From Acidocella sp. (GTDB lineage Bacteria > Pseudomonadota > Alphaproteobacteria > Acetobacterales > Acetobacteraceae), in NCBI GenBank assembly GCA_027308685.1, contig DAIDEE010000061.1:62001-126000 (forward strand): a stretch of DNA of 64,000 nt. The letters run 5' to 3'. Position 1 is the stretch's first letter, and every line of letters starts with the position of its first letter. Below are positions 24,757-33,857 of this stretch, one piece after another. A program made the translations under genes and the position numbers. The notes beneath the pieces are model-generated. The model made no database searches, had not been told where the DNA came from, and was given only the letters and a program-made list of their open reading frames with translations.

Positions 24757-25930
24757 AGCGGTAATTGTCTCGACGGCGCGCACACCGATTGGAAAAGCGT
24801 TCAGGGGTGCGTTTAACTTAACCCATGGTGCTGCCATGGGTGGCCATGTGATTGCGGCGGCGTTGGCGCGGGCCAAGGTAGAGCCAAGCGAGATTGAGGA
24901 TGTGGTGATGGGATGCGCGACCCCTGAGGGGGCGACAGGCGGCAATATTGCACGGCAGGCAGCGTTGCGGGGGGGCATTTCAGTGGACGCGGCGGCGATG
25001 ACGGTGAACCGGTTTTGTTCGTCAGGCTTGCAGGCAATAGCCCTGGCGGCACATGAGATTTTGCTGGAAGGCGCACCGATTGTGGTGGCCGGCGGATTAG
25101 AAAATATTTCGCTGACCCAGATGAGTGCCAACCGGCATTTTGGTCAGGATGAATGGTTGTTGGCGCATAAGCCTTCCATTTACATGACGATGATTGAAAC
25201 GGCCGATAATGTGGCGAAGCGTTATAATGTAAGCCGCGCGGCGCAAGATGAATATGCGTTAGAGAGCCAGCGCCGCACGGCCGCTGGGCAGCAGGCTGGG
25301 CGGTTTAATGATGAAATTGTTCCGATGCATACGACGAAGGCTGTTGAGAATAAAGAGACCAAGGACATTACGCATGAGGCGTGTTTTTTGAAGCAGGATG
25401 AAGGCAACAGACCCGAAACGAATTTAGAAGGTTTGCAGAAGTTAAAGCCGGTGCGAGGTGAGGAATTTTTTATAACCGCTGGTAACGCTTCGCAACTTTC
25501 TGACGGAGCATCGGCTTGCGTGATGATGTCTGATACCGAAGCAGCACGACGTGGTTTGACGCCGATGGGGATTTTCAGGGGCTTTGCGGTGGCGGGGTGT
25601 GAACCTGATGAAATGGGCATTGGGCCTATTTATGCGGTGCCGCGGTTGTTGAAGCGGCATGGGTTGAGCGTGGATGATATTGGTTTGTGGGAACTAAACG
25701 AAGCATTCGCCAGCCAGGTGATTGCCAGCCGGGACCGTTTGGGAATTCCCAATGATCGGCTGAATGTCGATGGTGGATCGATTTCGATCGGGCACCCATA
25801 TGGGATGAGCGGGGCACGGATGACCGGCCACGCGCTGATTGAAGGCAAGCGCCGGGGTGTAAAATATGCGGTTGTGACCATGTGTATCGGCGGTGGCCAG
25901 GGTGCGGCTGGTTTGTTTGAAATTGTGTGA
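24749..25930 (+). CDS. pimB: Acetyl-CoA acyltransferase, thiolase (PimB-like)
   Basis: A 393-residue thiolase. The nucleophilic Cys sits in VNRFCSSGLQAIA near residue 90. The second active-site set is NEAFASQV, GHPYGMSGAR near residue 350, and CIGGGQGAA near residue 377. HPYGMSG replaces the more common HPxGxTG or HPxGATG, a mild variant. It cleaves 3-oxoacyl-CoA with CoA to acetyl-CoA and a shortened acyl-CoA. It overlaps the ligase gene by eight bases. Biosynthetic use is unlikely given its neighbours, two acyl-CoA dehydrogenases. Confidence 0.92.
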   Translation: MVEAVIVSTARTPIGKAFRGAFNLTHGAAMGGHVIAAALARAKVEPSEIEDVVMGCATPEGATGGNIARQAALRGGISVDAAAMTVNRFCSSGLQAIALAAHEILLEGAPIVVAGGLENISLTQMSANRHFGQDEWLLAHKPSIYMTMIETADNVAKRYNVSRAAQDEYALESQRRTAAGQQAGRFNDEIVPMHTTKAVENKETKDITHEACFLKQDEGNRPETNLEGLQKLKPVRGEEFFITAGNASQLSDGASACVMMSDTEAARRGLTPMGIFRGFAVAGCEPDEMGIGPIYAVPRLLKRHGLSVDDIGLWELNEAFASQVIASRDRLGIPNDRLNVDGGSISIGHPYGMSGARMTGHALIEGKRRGVKYAVVTMCIGGGQGAAGLFEIV

Positions 25931-25942
25931 GGAGATCATCAG

Positions 25943-27154
25943 ATGGATTTGAATTTATCGGCTGAAGAACTGGCGTTTCGCGATGAGGTGCGGGCATTTA
26001 TTGCAGCTGAATTATCGCCCGAGACGCGCGAGAAACTGGTGCTGGGGCGCGAGATTGGTAAACATGATTTTGTTGAGTGGCAGCGCAAGTTAAATGCCAA
26101 GGGTTGGGCCGTGCCGCATTGGCCGGTGGAATGGGGCGGCCAGAATTGGGGGCCGATGCAGGAGTATATTTTTCTCGATGAGTTGCAGCAGGCCCCTGCC
26201 CCTTCGCCTTTGCAGTTTAATTGCTCGATGGTGGGGCCGGTGATTGCGACGTTTGGCTCGGAGGAACAAAAAAAGAAGTTTCTGCCCGCGACGGCGAATT
26301 TGGATATATGGTGGTGTCAGGGATTCTCAGAACCTGGGGCTGGGTCGGACTTGGCCGGGCTGAAGACCACGGCGCGGCGTGAGGGGGATTTTTATATCAT
26401 CAACGGCCAGAAGACCTGGACCACTCTGGCGCAATATGCCGATTGGATTTTTGTGCTGGCGCGGACCAACCCGCAAGCGGAGAAGAAGCAGCAAGGGATT
26501 TCGTTTATTCTGGTGGATATGAAAACACCGGGTGTCACTGTGCGGCCCATTCAGTTGATTGATGGCGGGCGCGAGGTGAATGAGGTGTGGTTCGATGAGG
26601 TGAAGGTGCCGGCTGAGAATTTGGTAGGACAGGAGAATCGCGGTTGGGATTATGCCAAGTTTCTGCTGACCAACGAGCGGATGGGGATTGCGCGGATTGG
26701 GGTTTCCAAGCAACGCATCCGGCGGATTAAGGAACTGGCGAAGAGTGAGCGCTATGGCGATACGCAATTGCTGGACCAGCCTTGGTTTCGTGAAAAACTG
26801 GTGAGTGTGGAAATTGAGTTGAAGGCGCTGGAGATTACCCAGTTGCGGGTACTTGCCGAAGCACGCAAGCGCGGCAAGCATGGTGAAGCGGACCCGAATT
26901 CCTCGATATTGAAAATCAAAGGCTCGGAATTGCAGCAAGTGACGACTGAGTTGATGATGGATGTGATGGGGCCCTTTGTGCTGCCGTTTGCGGCTTCGAT
27001 GGATGATGAGGACCGCACCAATGAGCCGCCGATCGGGCCGGATTATGCGGCTTCGGCAGGACCGACCTATTTTAATTCGAGGAAGATTTCGATTTATGGT
27101 GGGTCGAATGAGATCCAGCGGAATATTATTGCGAAGGCGATTCTGGGTTTCTGA
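25943..27154 (+). CDS. pimC: Acyl-CoA dehydrogenase, large-subunit type (PimC-like)
   Basis: A 403-residue flavoenzyme. The FAD/substrate block WWCQGFSEPGAGSDLAGLKT and the C-terminal SIYGGSNEIQRNIIAKAILGF are both present. The sequence runs DLNLSAEELAFRDEVRAFI, the usual alpha-helical N-terminal domain. In R. palustris the large and small pimeloyl-CoA dehydrogenase subunits are encoded side by side, as here with the next gene, so a heteromeric enzyme is likely. It makes the 2,3-enoyl-CoA and gives electrons to ETF. GAGGAG lies 9 bases before the ATG, 12 bases after pimB. Confidence 0.87.
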   Translation: MDLNLSAEELAFRDEVRAFIAAELSPETREKLVLGREIGKHDFVEWQRKLNAKGWAVPHWPVEWGGQNWGPMQEYIFLDELQQAPAPSPLQFNCSMVGPVIATFGSEEQKKKFLPATANLDIWWCQGFSEPGAGSDLAGLKTTARREGDFYIINGQKTWTTLAQYADWIFVLARTNPQAEKKQQGISFILVDMKTPGVTVRPIQLIDGGREVNEVWFDEVKVPAENLVGQENRGWDYAKFLLTNERMGIARIGVSKQRIRRIKELAKSERYGDTQLLDQPWFREKLVSVEIELKALEITQLRVLAEARKRGKHGEADPNSSILKIKGSELQQVTTELMMDVMGPFVLPFAASMDDEDRTNEPPIGPDYAASAGPTYFNSRKISIYGGSNEIQRNIIAKAILGF

Positions 27155-27160
27155 AAGAAG

Positions 27161-27184
27161 TTTCCCGCCTGCGCGGGAATGACG
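27161..27184. repeat. REP-like palindrome
   Basis: TTTCCCGCCTGCGCGGGAATGACG, between the two acyl-CoA dehydrogenase genes. The TCCCGC/GCGGGA stem and ATGACG tail recur at 43641-43717, 43779-43811 and 57027-57050, with stem variants. It sits inside an otherwise continuous operon. Confidence 0.75.
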
Positions 27185-27209
27185 ATTAGGCGGAAATGGG
27201 GGATGTATT

Positions 27210-28349
27210 ATGGATTTTGATTTTTCCGATGACCAGAAGTTGCTGAAGGAAAGTGTTGGGAAGTTGATGGCCTCGCGCTATGGGGATTTTGAGAAGCGCA
27301 AAGGGTATCAAACGCATACCAATGGCTTCGACCCGGCGGTGTGGGCGGAATATGCTGAGGCCGGCATATTGTCCCTGCCCTTTTCAGAGGAGCAAGGCGG
27401 GTTTGGCGGCGGGCCGGTTGAGACCATGATCGTGATGGAGGAGATGGGCACGGCGCTGGCGGTGGAGCCGTATCTGGCGTGCGTGGTGCTGGCGGGGGCG
27501 GTTTTGAAATATGGCAAGGCAGACGACAAAATTCCTGAAATTGCCACGGGTGAGGCGATTGTGGCGCTGGCGAATATTGAGCGCTCATCGCGGTATGATT
27601 TGAATGATGTAAGTCTGCCCGCAAAACTGGATGGCACTGCGTATGTGCTGGAGGGTGAAAAGAGCGTTGTGCTTGGTGGCGGGGCGGCAGATTATTTTAT
27701 CGTTGCAACGCGGACCTCGGGCAATCGGCGCGATGTGGATGGAATTACATTATTGCTGGTGGATGCCAAAAGCCCTGGAATTTCCCGGCGTGGCTACCCG
27801 ACGCAGGATGGGCAACATGCGGCTGAGGTGTCGTTTGGCTCAGTGCGGGTGCCGGTGGCAAATGTGATTGGCGAGGTTGGCAAGGGGCTGCCGATTTTGG
27901 CGCGGGCGGTGGATGAGGCGATTGCCGGGCTTTGTGCCGAAGCGGTGGGCGCCATGGATGCGCTGGTGAAGATGACCGTGGAGTATTTGAAAACCCGCAA
28001 GCAGTTTGGCGTGGCGATTGGCTCGTTCCAGGCGTTGCAGCATCGCTCGGTGGATATGCTGGTGATGCTGGAGCAGGCGCGCTCGATGGCAATATACGCG
28101 GCGCTCAGTGTGGACGATGCCGATGAAGTGGCACGCGGCAATGCAATTTCAGCGGCGAAAGTGCAGATTGGACGGTCGGCGAAGTTTATCGGCCAGCAAT
28201 CCGTTCAGTTACATGGCGGGATTGGGGTGACGATGGAGTATAAGGCTGGGCATTACTTCAAGCGCCTGACGATGATTGAACAGATGTTTGGGGATTCTGA
28301 TTATCATATGCGGAAATTGGCGGCGTCGGGGGCGGCAATCGCAGCGTAG
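27210..28349 (+). CDS. pimD: Acyl-CoA dehydrogenase, small-subunit type (PimD-like)
   Basis: A 379-residue acyl-CoA dehydrogenase fold, more divergent than pimC. It begins MDFDFSDDQKLLKESV. The FAD block usual in the middle is weak (DYFIVATRTSG), while HGGIGVTMEYKAGHYFKRL near the end is well kept. This pattern, with one canonical and one divergent partner, is that of pimeloyl-CoA dehydrogenase small subunits and other two-gene heteromeric ACADs. GGGGG lies near 10 bases before the ATG. A 55-base gap with a REP element separates it from pimC. A pimE homologue does not follow. Confidence 0.83.
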   Translation: MDFDFSDDQKLLKESVGKLMASRYGDFEKRKGYQTHTNGFDPAVWAEYAEAGILSLPFSEEQGGFGGGPVETMIVMEEMGTALAVEPYLACVVLAGAVLKYGKADDKIPEIATGEAIVALANIERSSRYDLNDVSLPAKLDGTAYVLEGEKSVVLGGGAADYFIVATRTSGNRRDVDGITLLLVDAKSPGISRRGYPTQDGQHAAEVSFGSVRVPVANVIGEVGKGLPILARAVDEAIAGLCAEAVGAMDALVKMTVEYLKTRKQFGVAIGSFQALQHRSVDMLVMLEQARSMAIYAALSVDDADEVARGNAISAAKVQIGRSAKFIGQQSVQLHGGIGVTMEYKAGHYFKRLTMIEQMFGDSDYHMRKLAASGAAIAA

Positions 28350-28407
28350 GGGGTTTCCTTTCGCGTGTAGTTGAGCGATTGTAAGCAACCCCTGGTTGGA
28401 GTTTTGC

Positions 28408-28974
28408 TTGCAGCGCCGCTTGTTTATAGCCTTGTCGGGAGTTCTGTTGAGCGGTTGCGCGGTGATGGCGGCTGATGGGTCACGGCTGCCGAAACTGCCA
28501 GTCGGGCCAACTGGTACCTACCGGTTGGGGGCGGGCGATGGGCTGAAGATAAGGGTTTATGACCAGCCGCAATTATCGGGCGATTTTATTGTCGATGACA
28601 GCGGGATGATCGATATGCCGCTGCTGGGGTTGGTGCCCGCGGCGACTGATACGACGTCGGAATTGGCGGATGCGATTACCGCTTTGCTTAAAGCCAAGAA
28701 TTTGATTCTGGCGCCGAGTGTGGCGATTGAAGTTTCCAAATACCGGCCGTTTTATGCGCTGGGCGAGGTGAATACGCCGGGCCAGTACCCATACCGCCCC
28801 GGCATGACTGTCCTGACAGCAATATCCATCGCCGGAGGCTTCACGTACCGGGCGGAGCAAGGCTACGTAGGGGTAACGCGTGATTTTGGCAGAGGCGCTG
28901 CCCAGTATCGCGCCTCCATTACGGCACTGGCAGAACCTGGCGATGTCATCACGGTTTTTGAGAGACGATTTTAA
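28408..28974 (+). CDS. Wza-like polysaccharide export lipoprotein
   Basis: About 188 residues from TTG 28408. The N-terminal segment ends in lipobox LSGC near residue 17. A Poly_export domain follows (TYRLGAGDGLKIRVYDQPQLSG, DDSGMIDMPLLG), then an SLBB-type domain (FYALGEVNTPGQYPYRPGMTVLTAISIAGG). It is a short member of the outer-membrane auxiliary family that exports capsule or exopolysaccharide. It is not next to the other EPS genes (46.5-53 kb). TTGGAG 6 bases before TTG 28408 supports this start over TTG 28396. The last bases overlap the following MFS gene. Confidence 0.86.
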   Translation: MQRRLFIALSGVLLSGCAVMAADGSRLPKLPVGPTGTYRLGAGDGLKIRVYDQPQLSGDFIVDDSGMIDMPLLGLVPAATDTTSELADAITALLKAKNLILAPSVAIEVSKYRPFYALGEVNTPGQYPYRPGMTVLTAISIAGGFTYRAEQGYVGVTRDFGRGAAQYRASITALAEPGDVITVFERRF

Positions 28975-30163
28975 ACCAGGTAAATTTGGCTCCGGCACAT
29001 TTGGCCCCGGCACCTGGCAAATGAATGTGGCGGTGATTGCTGCCGGGATTGCCACTTTTATAAACATGTACTGCACACAGTCGATTTTACCGGTGCTGGC
29101 GGAGGCGTTTCATGTGCCGCAGGCGCAGACCGGGCTCTCAGTGACCGCGCCGCTGTTGGCGACCGCGATGGTGGCGCCGGTGGTGGGGGCGATCTCCGAC
29201 CGGTTTGGGCGCAAGAGACTGATATTGGGAGCAGCCACATTATTGGTGATACCCACGGCTCTGGCAGCGGATGCCGGTAATTTTGAGATGTTCGTGTTCT
29301 GGCGGTTCGTGCAGGGGCTGATGCTGCCGTTTATTTTAACGGTGACGATTGCCTACATTGGCGATGAATCCGACGGGCCGATGACGGCGCGGTTGGCCGG
29401 TATTTATATGGCCGGCACCATTACAGGCGGGTTCAGCGGGCGGTTGATTACCGGATTTGCTACAGAGTTCATCGGCTGGCGCGGCGCGATGCTGGTGGTG
29501 GCGGCAATTACCTTCACCATGGCAATGGTGGTGGCTGTGATGATGCGGCCTGAGCGGCGCTTCAAGGCGCAGTATGGAATTGGGCGGGCGCTAAAATCAT
29601 TTCCGATCCATCTGTCAAACCCGCGGTTACTGGCAACATTTGCGGTGGGGTTTGGGGTGTTGTTCAGCCTGATCGCGATATTTACCTACGTGAATTTCCG
29701 GCTGGCGGCGGCACCGTATTTTCTGGGCCCCGCCGCGTTGGGCAGCATTTTTGTGGTGTATCTGGGCGGGGTGGTGATGAGCCCGCTGGCGGGGCGATTG
29801 GCGAACCGGTTTGGACGGCGCCGGGTGATGGCGGCGGCGGCGCCGGTATTGGTGTTGGGGCTGATGATTACGCTGGCCGGGCCTTTGTGGATGATTATTG
29901 CCGGGCTGCTACTGTTCTGCTCGGGCGTGTTTGTGCAGCAGACGGTGGGCACGGCGTTTGTCAGCCAGGCAGCGCGGGAGGCGAAATCAACCGCCGTGGG
30001 GCTGTATGTGATGTGCTATTATATTGGCGGCAGTGCTGGCGGAATTTCACCGGCGGGTGTGTGGCACGCTTATGGCTGGCCCGGATGCGTGGCGATTGTG
30101 TGCGCGATGCAGGCGATGATGCTGGCGGTGGCGATGCGGTATTGGACTCCGCCTACGAGTTGA
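28943..30163 (+). CDS. MFS transporter
   Basis: About 406 residues with 12 predicted helices. Motif A-like GAISDRFGRKRLIL lies after TM2, and a second GRLANRFGRRRVMAAAA after TM8; both are MFS signatures. The closest style is the small-molecule/arabinose-type efflux group that includes YnfM. The substrate is unknown. ATG 28943 would overlap the Wza-like gene by 32 bases; ATG 29023 is possible but leaves no cytosolic head. Convergent with dihydroorotase. Confidence 0.88.
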   Translation: MSSRFLRDDFKPGKFGSGTFGPGTWQMNVAVIAAGIATFINMYCTQSILPVLAEAFHVPQAQTGLSVTAPLLATAMVAPVVGAISDRFGRKRLILGAATLLVIPTALAADAGNFEMFVFWRFVQGLMLPFILTVTIAYIGDESDGPMTARLAGIYMAGTITGGFSGRLITGFATEFIGWRGAMLVVAAITFTMAMVVAVMMRPERRFKAQYGIGRALKSFPIHLSNPRLLATFAVGFGVLFSLIAIFTYVNFRLAAAPYFLGPAALGSIFVVYLGGVVMSPLAGRLANRFGRRRVMAAAAPVLVLGLMITLAGPLWMIIAGLLLFCSGVFVQQTVGTAFVSQAAREAKSTAVGLYVMCYYIGGSAGGISPAGVWHAYGWPGCVAIVCAMQAMMLAVAMRYWTPPTS

Positions 30164-30165
30164 GC

Positions 30166-31488
30166 TTACGACCTGAAGTGAATCGGCTGACCGATGGGCG
30201 TGGCGACTTCGCCCTCGCGCATGACGATATTGCCGCGCACAATGGTGGCAGCCGGCCAGCCAGTGACAGACACACCGTCAAACGGGGTCCAGCCGCATTG
30301 GCTCGCAATGGCGGTGTTGCTGATGGTTTCAGTTTTTTTTAGGTCCACAATGGAAAAATCGGCATCGTAGCCGGCTGCGATGCGGCCTTTGTTGACCGCG
30401 CCGTAGATACGGGCGGGGCCGGCGGACATGAGGTCAGCCAGGCGCAGTAGCGAGAGTTTGCCCTGGTGGACTTGCTCTAACATCATTGGCAACAGAGTTT
30501 GCACGCCGGTTAAGCCTGCCGCGCAATCGGGCCAGGGTTTTTCCTTGTTGGCGCGGGAATGTGGCGCGTGGTCGGAGCCAATGGTGTCGACCGTGCCATC
30601 GGTAATGGCGGCCCAGGCGGCGGCGACATGGCGGGTATCGCGGATCGGCGGGTTCATCACGCCGTAAGCGCCGAGACGTTCATACACGTCGGGGGCGGAT
30701 TGCACGAGGTGGTTGAGGAGGACTTCGACGCTGGCGATGTCGTGGAAACCTTTGAGGTAATCCAGCTCCTCGGCGGTGGAAACATGCAGGATATGGGCCG
30801 GACGTTTTGTTTTGCGGGCGAGCGCCATGATGCGGCGGGTACCGAGGAAAGCGCATTCAACATCGCGCCAGATGGCGTGGTTGGCGTAGGCATCACCTGA
30901 GGAAAAACTTTTGCGACGCTCCTGCAAGCGGGTTTCGTCTTCAGAGTGGAAGGCGATGCGGCGGCGGCCGGAACGCATCACGCGCTCGATGTCATGGTCG
31001 GAGGCGACCAGGAGATTACCTGTGGAGGAGCCTGCGAAAACCTTGATGGCGCAGACGGCGTCAATGGTTTCAAGATTGCCGATGGTGTCGGCATTGTCGG
31101 TGGTGGCGCCGACGTAAATACCGACGTCGCAATAGGCGTGGCCGGTGATGTACTTGCGCTTGGCGTTCAGGGTTTCGACGTCGATGGCGGCGGGGGTGGT
31201 GTTGGGCATGTCGAACACTGAGGTGACGCCGCCAAGCACCGCGCCCTTGGTGCCGGAGAGGAGGTCTTCCACGCCGTTGATGCCGCCGTTGCCGCCGTCG
31301 CGGAAGTGCACATGCGGGTCGATGATGCCGGGGAGGATGTGCAGATGCGTGGCGTTGAATGTTTCGGGGGCGGTTCCGAGGTTTCTGCCGATGGCGGCGA
31401 TGCAGCCCTGGGCCACGCCGATGTCGGCCTCGATGATCCCCCAGGGGAGGACGATGCTGCCGTTCTGGATGAGAAGGTCGAAATTCAT
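30166..31488 (-). CDS. pyrC: Dihydroorotase-type amidohydrolase
   Basis: A 440-residue amidohydrolase of the cyclic-imide hydrolase superfamily. Zinc ligands are visible as DPHVHFRD (H-x-H) near residue 60, IKVFAGSS with the carboxylated Lys position, HILHVSTAEEL, and GSDHAPHSRANKEKPW for the last Asp. It should interconvert carbamoyl-aspartate and dihydroorotate; an allantoinase or hydantoinase role cannot be fully excluded, but the HAPH-x-x-x-x-K-x-x-P motif favours dihydroorotase. ATG 31488 with GAGG 5 bases before it is the better start. It follows the GT9 gene by 31 bases, perhaps in one operon. Confidence 0.87.
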   Translation of the reverse strand: MNFDLLIQNGSIVLPWGIIEADIGVAQGCIAAIGRNLGTAPETFNATHLHILPGIIDPHVHFRDGGNGGINGVEDLLSGTKGAVLGGVTSVFDMPNTTPAAIDVETLNAKRKYITGHAYCDVGIYVGATTDNADTIGNLETIDAVCAIKVFAGSSTGNLLVASDHDIERVMRSGRRRIAFHSEDETRLQERRKSFSSGDAYANHAIWRDVECAFLGTRRIMALARKTKRPAHILHVSTAEELDYLKGFHDIASVEVLLNHLVQSAPDVYERLGAYGVMNPPIRDTRHVAAAWAAITDGTVDTIGSDHAPHSRANKEKPWPDCAAGLTGVQTLLPMMLEQVHQGKLSLLRLADLMSAGPARIYGAVNKGRIAAGYDADFSIVDLKKTETISNTAIASQCGWTPFDGVSVTGWPAATIVRGNIVMREGEVATPIGQPIHFRS

Positions 31489-31519
31489 GGTTGCCTCATG
31501 GGTTAGACGATGGCGATTT

Positions 31520-32410
31520 TCAGAGCAATGTTTGGGCGGCAGCCAGGGCGGCTTCAACCGTCAGGCCTTGCATGGGAGCGCCGCCCGCGGGGCCGGGGGC
31601 AACGGCAATAGCCGTGTGCAGGCCAGCAGGTGCGTATTCATCGGCGCGGGAGCGGCCAAACAGGCCTAGCGTGGGGGTGCCAGCGGCGGCGGCGATGTGC
31701 ATCAGGCCGGAATCATTGCCGACGAACAAAGCGCAACGGCGCATACTGGCGGCGACTTCCGGGAGCGTGAGGTTGCCGACTAGGTCGATGGCGCCGGGGA
31801 GTGCGGCCATCACTGGGGCGGCCATGGCGCGCTCGGCGGGGCCGGGGCCGGCAAAGATGGCAGGCCGGGCATTGGCGAACGGGCCAACCGCCAGGGCTTT
31901 GAACAGGGCGATGAAATTTTCAGCGGGCCAGACCTTGCCGGACCAGTTGGCGGTGGGGCCGAGACCGATAATCGGGCCTTCGGGGAGCAACGAGGCGGCC
32001 TTGGCTTCATCCACCGGCGCGACCCAGGTGACGGGCAGTGGTGGTGGAGTAAACCCCATGCCGGCGGCGAGTTGCTCATAACGGCGGCCAGGGCGGCGAC
32101 CACCGCGCAGCATGTGGCGTTTTTTAGTGAGCAAAAATAAGGCCATGCCGGAGCCGCGGACATCGACCACGATGTCCCACACATGAGGGATGAGCTTGGT
32201 CCATAGGCGTAACCAATGGGCGTCGAAACGTTCCTTCTCGAACACGATCAGGCGCTCAATCCCGGGCAAGCGAGCGAAGACGCCCTCAGCCACAGTGCCG
32301 CAGGCCACGGTGATGCGGGCGGTAGGATGGTTTTGGCGGAGACGTTCCAGAATCCCGCTGGAAATCACGGCATCGCCGATACGTGAAGAGGTGATGAATA
32401 GAATCCGCAT
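31520..32410 (-). CDS. Glycosyltransferase family 9 (heptosyltransferase-like)
   Basis: A 296-residue GT-B glycosyltransferase of the ADP-heptose:LPS family. The N-terminal MRILFITSSRIGDAVISSG (R-x-G-D) block, the LGPTANWSGKVWPAENF (G-x-x-x-x-x-K-x-W-P) motif and the donor site FVGNDSGLMHIAAAAGTPTLGLFG are present. It should add a sugar, likely heptose, to the LPS core on the cytosolic face. It is somewhat short for WaaC/WaaF. ATG 32410 is chosen because sequence upstream lacks similarity. It is divergent from ygfZ. Confidence 0.87.
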   Translation of the reverse strand: MRILFITSSRIGDAVISSGILERLRQNHPTARITVACGTVAEGVFARLPGIERLIVFEKERFDAHWLRLWTKLIPHVWDIVVDVRGSGMALFLLTKKRHMLRGGRRPGRRYEQLAAGMGFTPPPLPVTWVAPVDEAKAASLLPEGPIIGLGPTANWSGKVWPAENFIALFKALAVGPFANARPAIFAGPGPAERAMAAPVMAALPGAIDLVGNLTLPEVAASMRRCALFVGNDSGLMHIAAAAGTPTLGLFGRSRADEYAPAGLHTAIAVAPGPAGGAPMQGLTVEAALAAAQTLL

Positions 32411-32467
32411 GGGGTGGCGCTGTAGCATGGGTTGCCGTGGCGTAGCCATGCGCCCACTTATCGGGAC

Positions 32468-33277
32468 ATGGTCAATATAGCGCATTTATCAAATCGTAGC
32501 GTGATTGCCGTAACCGGGGCGGACCGGGTGGCGTTTCTCAACGGGCTGGTCTCCAACGATGTGGCGCAGGCGGCGCACGGCCGGGCGGTGTGGGCGGCGA
32601 TGTTGTCACCGCAGGGTCGGTATTTTTCGGATTTTTTCATTTTTTTCGATGATGCGCGGTTGCTGCTGGATGCGCCGCGCGAGGCCGTACCGGAGATTGT
32701 GAAAAAATTGTCGCGCTACAAGCTGCGGGCGGCGGTGAGCCTTACGGATGTATCGGATGAGTTGGCGGTTTATGCGGTGTGGGATGGCGCCCCGCCCCGG
32801 GTTGCGCTGACCGCGCCCGACCCGAGGTTGCGTGAGGCGGGATTCAGGTTGTTGAGCCATGAGGCGTTGACCGCCACGGCCGATGAGGCTGCCTATGCAA
32901 CCCACCGGCTGCAGCTAGGTTTGCCGGATGGACCGCCTGATCTGGAGCCTGACAAGACGCTGCTGCTGGAAGCCGGGTTCGATGAGTTGAACGGGGTGGA
33001 CTGGAAAAAGGGCTGCTACATGGGCCAGGAGCTGACCGCGCGGACGAAGTATCGTGGGCTGGTGAAGCGCCGGTTGGTGCCGGTGATGGTCAACCACCCT
33101 GCCCCGGCCCCTGGTGCCGTGATTATGGCTGAGGGACGCGAAGTGGGCACGCTGCGCAGTGCTTCCGGGGGCATGGCGCTGGCGATGCTGCGGGTGGATG
33201 CGCTGGCATTGCCATTGTGGGTGGATGAAGCAGCGGTGACGCCAAAGCTGCCGGGCTGGTTGGAGCTGAACTCATGA
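32468..33277 (+). CDS. ygfZ: YgfZ/CAF17 folate-binding iron-sulfur cluster protein
   Basis: A 269-residue protein of the GcvT-like fold. The diagnostic motif KKGCYMGQELTAR (K-G-C-Y-x-G-Q-E) lies near residue 180. The N-terminal region (VTGADRVAFLNGLVSNDV) is the expected folate-binding part. The family helps repair or mature Fe-S enzymes through tetrahydrofolate. ATG 32468 is preferred because it starts the conserved region. The stop overlaps the following DUF3833 start (ATGA). Divergent from the GT9 gene. Confidence 0.92.
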   Translation: MVNIAHLSNRSVIAVTGADRVAFLNGLVSNDVAQAAHGRAVWAAMLSPQGRYFSDFFIFFDDARLLLDAPREAVPEIVKKLSRYKLRAAVSLTDVSDELAVYAVWDGAPPRVALTAPDPRLREAGFRLLSHEALTATADEAAYATHRLQLGLPDGPPDLEPDKTLLLEAGFDELNGVDWKKGCYMGQELTARTKYRGLVKRRLVPVMVNHPAPAPGAVIMAEGREVGTLRSASGGMALAMLRVDALALPLWVDEAAVTPKLPGWLELNS

Positions 33278-33813
33278 ACCGATCTGTTGCGGCGGGTTTA
33301 TGGCTGCTGGCCGGATTGCTGCTGGTCGGATGCTCGACCCCGCTGACACCTGATAAATTTGCTGGGACCGGGTATTTTGATCCAGTAGCGTTTTTTACGG
33401 GGCATGTGACCAGTTGGGGTGTTGAGGAAAATCGCGATGGTCAGCCGATTGGGATTGTGACAACTGATTGCGTGGGCACGCCGACCGGTCCGCATAGCAT
33501 CAACATGGTGCAGACCCTGCATGTGGATGGCAAAACCCAGGTGCGGACGTGGCAATTCAGGCAGGTTGGCGATGGGCAATATAGCGCCACGGCAAATGAT
33601 ATGGATGGGACGGCAGCGGGGACGGTCTCGGGACGGGCGTTTCACTGGACCTGGATATTGCAAACCTCGCCTGGCAATTCGTTAAAAAACGTAACCATGG
33701 ACCAGTGGTTTTACCGGATGGATGATGGTGCCGTGATGATCCGCACCATTGTGAGCAAGGCTGGGGTGAGGCTGATTGAGGTTTCGGAGCAATTTGAGAA
33801 GCGGACTTCGTAA
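33274..33813 (+). CDS. DUF3833 family lipoprotein
   Basis: A 179-residue protein with an N-terminal signal ending in lipobox LVGC at residues 17-20. The mature region, with FFTGHVTSWGV, then R-x-x-Q-x-G-I-V near residue 55 and DQWFYRMDDGAVMIRT in the second half, matches DUF3833. Function is unknown; family members are exported lipoproteins. It is translationally coupled to ygfZ. A REP-like hairpin follows. Confidence 0.85.
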   Translation: MNRSVAAGLWLLAGLLLVGCSTPLTPDKFAGTGYFDPVAFFTGHVTSWGVEENRDGQPIGIVTTDCVGTPTGPHSINMVQTLHVDGKTQVRTWQFRQVGDGQYSATANDMDGTAAGTVSGRAFHWTWILQTSPGNSLKNVTMDQWFYRMDDGAVMIRTIVSKAGVRLIEVSEQFEKRTS

Positions 33814-33820
33814 CCTGAAC

Positions 33821-33854
33821 ACGGGGAACTCCCCGCTCGCGCGGGGATACCCGT
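33821..33854. repeat. REP-like GC hairpin between convergent genes
   Basis: CCCCGC-TCGC-GCGGGG forms the central stem, and flanking ACGGG and CCCGT can pair further. It resembles the TTCCCGC..GCGGGAA repeats elsewhere but lacks the ATGACG tail. It lies between the ends of the DUF3833 and map genes and may also stop transcription. Confidence 0.55.
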
Positions 33855-33857
33855 GGG

